From an uncultured Collinsella sp. (GTDB lineage: Bacteria > Actinomycetota > Coriobacteriia > Coriobacteriales > Coriobacteriaceae), in the NCBI GenBank assembly GCA_900543845.1, contig UQTD01000093.1, positions 1 to 5,770 of the forward strand: a stretch of 5,770 bases of DNA. Reading direction: 5' to 3'. Positions 4,554 through 5,770 of this stretch are shown here, one piece after another. The notes below the pieces were generated by a model, which was given only the letters and a program-made list of their open reading frames with translations, had not been told where the DNA came from and ran no database searches. Numbering within the stretch: position 1 is the first letter of the stretch; each line of letters starts with the position of its first letter. The position numbers and the translations under genes were made by a program.

Positions 4554-5770
4554 TTACTTTCCCTGCACCATGGTGAGGGAGATTTTCTTGCGGTCGCGAT
4601 CGACCTTCTCGACCCACACCTTGACCGTGTCGCCGACGCGCACTACGTCGCTGGGGTGCTTGACAAAGCGGTTGGCAAGCTTGGAGATATGCACGAGGCC
4701 GTCCTGGTGCACGCCCACGTCGACGAAGGCACCAAAATCCACAACGTTGCGCACCGTGCCCTTGAGCTCCATGCCCGGCTCCAGGTCGTCGATGGAAAGC
4801 GCTGAGCGGCTAAAGACCACCTCGGGCGCGTCGTCGCGCGGGTCGCGACCAGGCTTCTTGAGCTCGTTGACAATGTCGATGAGCGTGAGGGTGCCGCAGT
4901 CCAGGTCGCTTGCCAGCGCCGAGATGCTGCCCAGGCGGCGCTCGATGTCGGGCACACCGCCACGGCTGAGCTCGCTAGCTTTAACGCCGGCGCGCTCCAG
5001 AACGGACGTGGCTACCTCGTAGCTTTCGGGGTGGACGCTCGTTGCGTCGAGCGGGTTCTTGCCGCCGCTGATGCGCAAAAAGCCCGCGGCGTTGAGATAT
5101 GCCTTGGGCCCCAGCTTGGGGACCTTCTTGAGCTGGCGGCGATCGGTAAAGGCGCCGTTTTCCTCGCGGTAGGCCACAATATTCTTGGCCACGCTCGGCG
5201 TGATGCCCGATACGTATCCCAGCAGGCTCGCGCTCGCGGTGTTGACGTCGACGCCCACGCGGTTGACGACGTCTTCCACCACGTGGCTCAGGGTGCGCGA
5301 GAGCTCGGCCTGGTCAAGGTCGTGCTGGTACTGGCCCACGCCGATGGACTGGGGCGGAATCTTGACGAGCTCTGCCAGCGGGTCTTGCAGACGGCGGCCC
5401 AGGCTCATGGCGCCACGCACGGTGACGTCCAGGTCGGGATATTCCTGGCTGGCGAGCTCGGAGGCGGAGTACACCGATGCGCCGGCCTCGTTGACGATGG
5501 TGTAGCGAAGGCTGGGCGCCTGCTCGGCAATGAACTCCGAGACGACTTCCTCGGTCTCGCGGCTGGCGGTGCCGTTGCCGATGACGATGGTGTTGACGCC
5601 GTCCTTCTTGACGAGGCGGGCGAGCTCGCGCTTGGTGCCGGCGACGTCGTGGCGCGGCTTGGTGGGGTAGACCACGCCGTGGTCGAGTAGCTTGCCGGTC
5701 TCGTCCATGACGGCGACCTTGCAGCCGGTGCGGTAGCCCGGATCGAGCGCGAGCACGCGTGCGCCGCGCA
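4554..5770 (-). CDS. tex: Tex family RNA-binding transcription accessory protein, C-terminal part (5' end outside window)
   Basis: Tex is a cytoplasmic nucleic-acid-binding protein related to eukaryotic Spt6 and linked to transcription and stress tolerance. The window holds about 404 codons, stopping with TAA at 4554-4556. The frame stays open to the window edge, so the GTG at 5756 is an internal valine, not the start. Counting from that valine, the order is as follows. A YqgF/RuvX-like nuclease-fold domain begins at once (LALDPGYRTGCK, 2-13; GNGTASRETE, 60-69; NEAGASVYSAS, 89-99). The Tex signature VGQYQHD lies at 140-146. Helix-hairpin-helix repeats follow (VNTASASLLGYVSGI, 171-185; VPKLGPKAYLNAAGFLRI, 212-229). 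A C-terminal S1 RNA-binding domain covers about 328-396 (GTVRNVVDFGAFVDVG, 333-348; DGLVHISKL, 352-360). Full-length Tex is usually about 700-775 aa, so the N-terminal 300 or so residues are missing only because of the window limit. It is convergent with the PTS operon and functionally unrelated to it. Confidence 0.96.
   Translation of the reverse strand, partial: RGARVLALDPGYRTGCKVAVMDETGKLLDHGVVYPTKPRHDVAGTKRELARLVKKDGVNTIVIGNGTASRETEEVVSEFIAEQAPSLRYTIVNEAGASVYSASELASQEYPDLDVTVRGAMSLGRRLQDPLAELVKIPPQSIGVGQYQHDLDQAELSRTLSHVVEDVVNRVGVDVNTASASLLGYVSGITPSVAKNIVAYREENGAFTDRRQLKKVPKLGPKAYLNAAGFLRISGGKNPLDATSVHPESYEVATSVLERAGVKASELSRGGVPDIERRLGSISALASDLDCGTLTLIDIVNELKKPGRDPRDDAPEVVFSRSALSIDDLEPGMELKGTVRNVVDFGAFVDVGVHQDGLVHISKLANRFVKHPSDVVRVGDTVKVWVEKVDRDRKKISLTMVQGK

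Noticed and set aside
5031..5690. 219-aa open frame on the plus strand
   Set aside because: It lies wholly antisense to the well-conserved tex gene, where GC-rich codons leave long open antisense frames. It has no recognisable domain content.

Overview
The window reads as ordinary chromosome from a fairly GC-rich, probably Gram-positive gut-type bacterium. The protein style (a UlaABC-like PTS, a small transaldolase and a Tex protein, with G+C-ending codons and strong AAGGAG-type ribosome binding sites) best fits the Coriobacteriia, for example Collinsella or a relative. That placement is an inference from recognition, not from a search.

Layout. Positions 1-34 hold a hairpin that is probably the cut-off terminator of the first gene. 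Positions 35-826 (minus) encode a DeoR/GlpR-type repressor. The divergent gap 827-1174 is AT-rich and full of short repeats: an inverted repeat in the regulator's leader, a tandem 9-mer, a pair of CGTTCAC boxes exactly 21 bp apart, and four copies of a GCTTTYGAWA motif around the predicted forward promoter. From 1175 to 4155 (plus) runs a four-gene operon: a small transaldolase, then PTS EIIA, EIIB and EIIC of the L-ascorbate/GAT superfamily (UlaC-, UlaB- and UlaA-like). It ends in a textbook Rho-independent terminator at 4213-4249. Positions 4250-4553 are non-coding and contain a notable inverted repeat. From 4554 to the window end (minus) lies the C-terminal part of tex, convergent with the operon.

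How it works together. The EIIA/EIIB/EIIC set should take phosphate from HPr and import a sugar or polyol-like substrate as its phosphate. The transaldolase would then feed or exchange carbon with the pentose phosphate pathway. The divergent DeoR-family protein, whose C-terminal domain resembles sugar-phosphate sensors, is the likely local repressor. None of the dedicated ascorbate enzymes (UlaD, E, F, G) is present here, so the substrate is open. The transaldolase carries TalB-like rather than FSA-like active-site residues, which argues for a true transaldolase and a substrate linked to pentose or heptulose phosphates.

I found no mobile element, CRISPR array, tRNA or rRNA, and no evidence for a wholly new system. 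The points worth a second look are the substrate-orphan PTS plus transaldolase pairing, the repeat-rich divergent regulatory region, and the structured gaps between the PTS genes.
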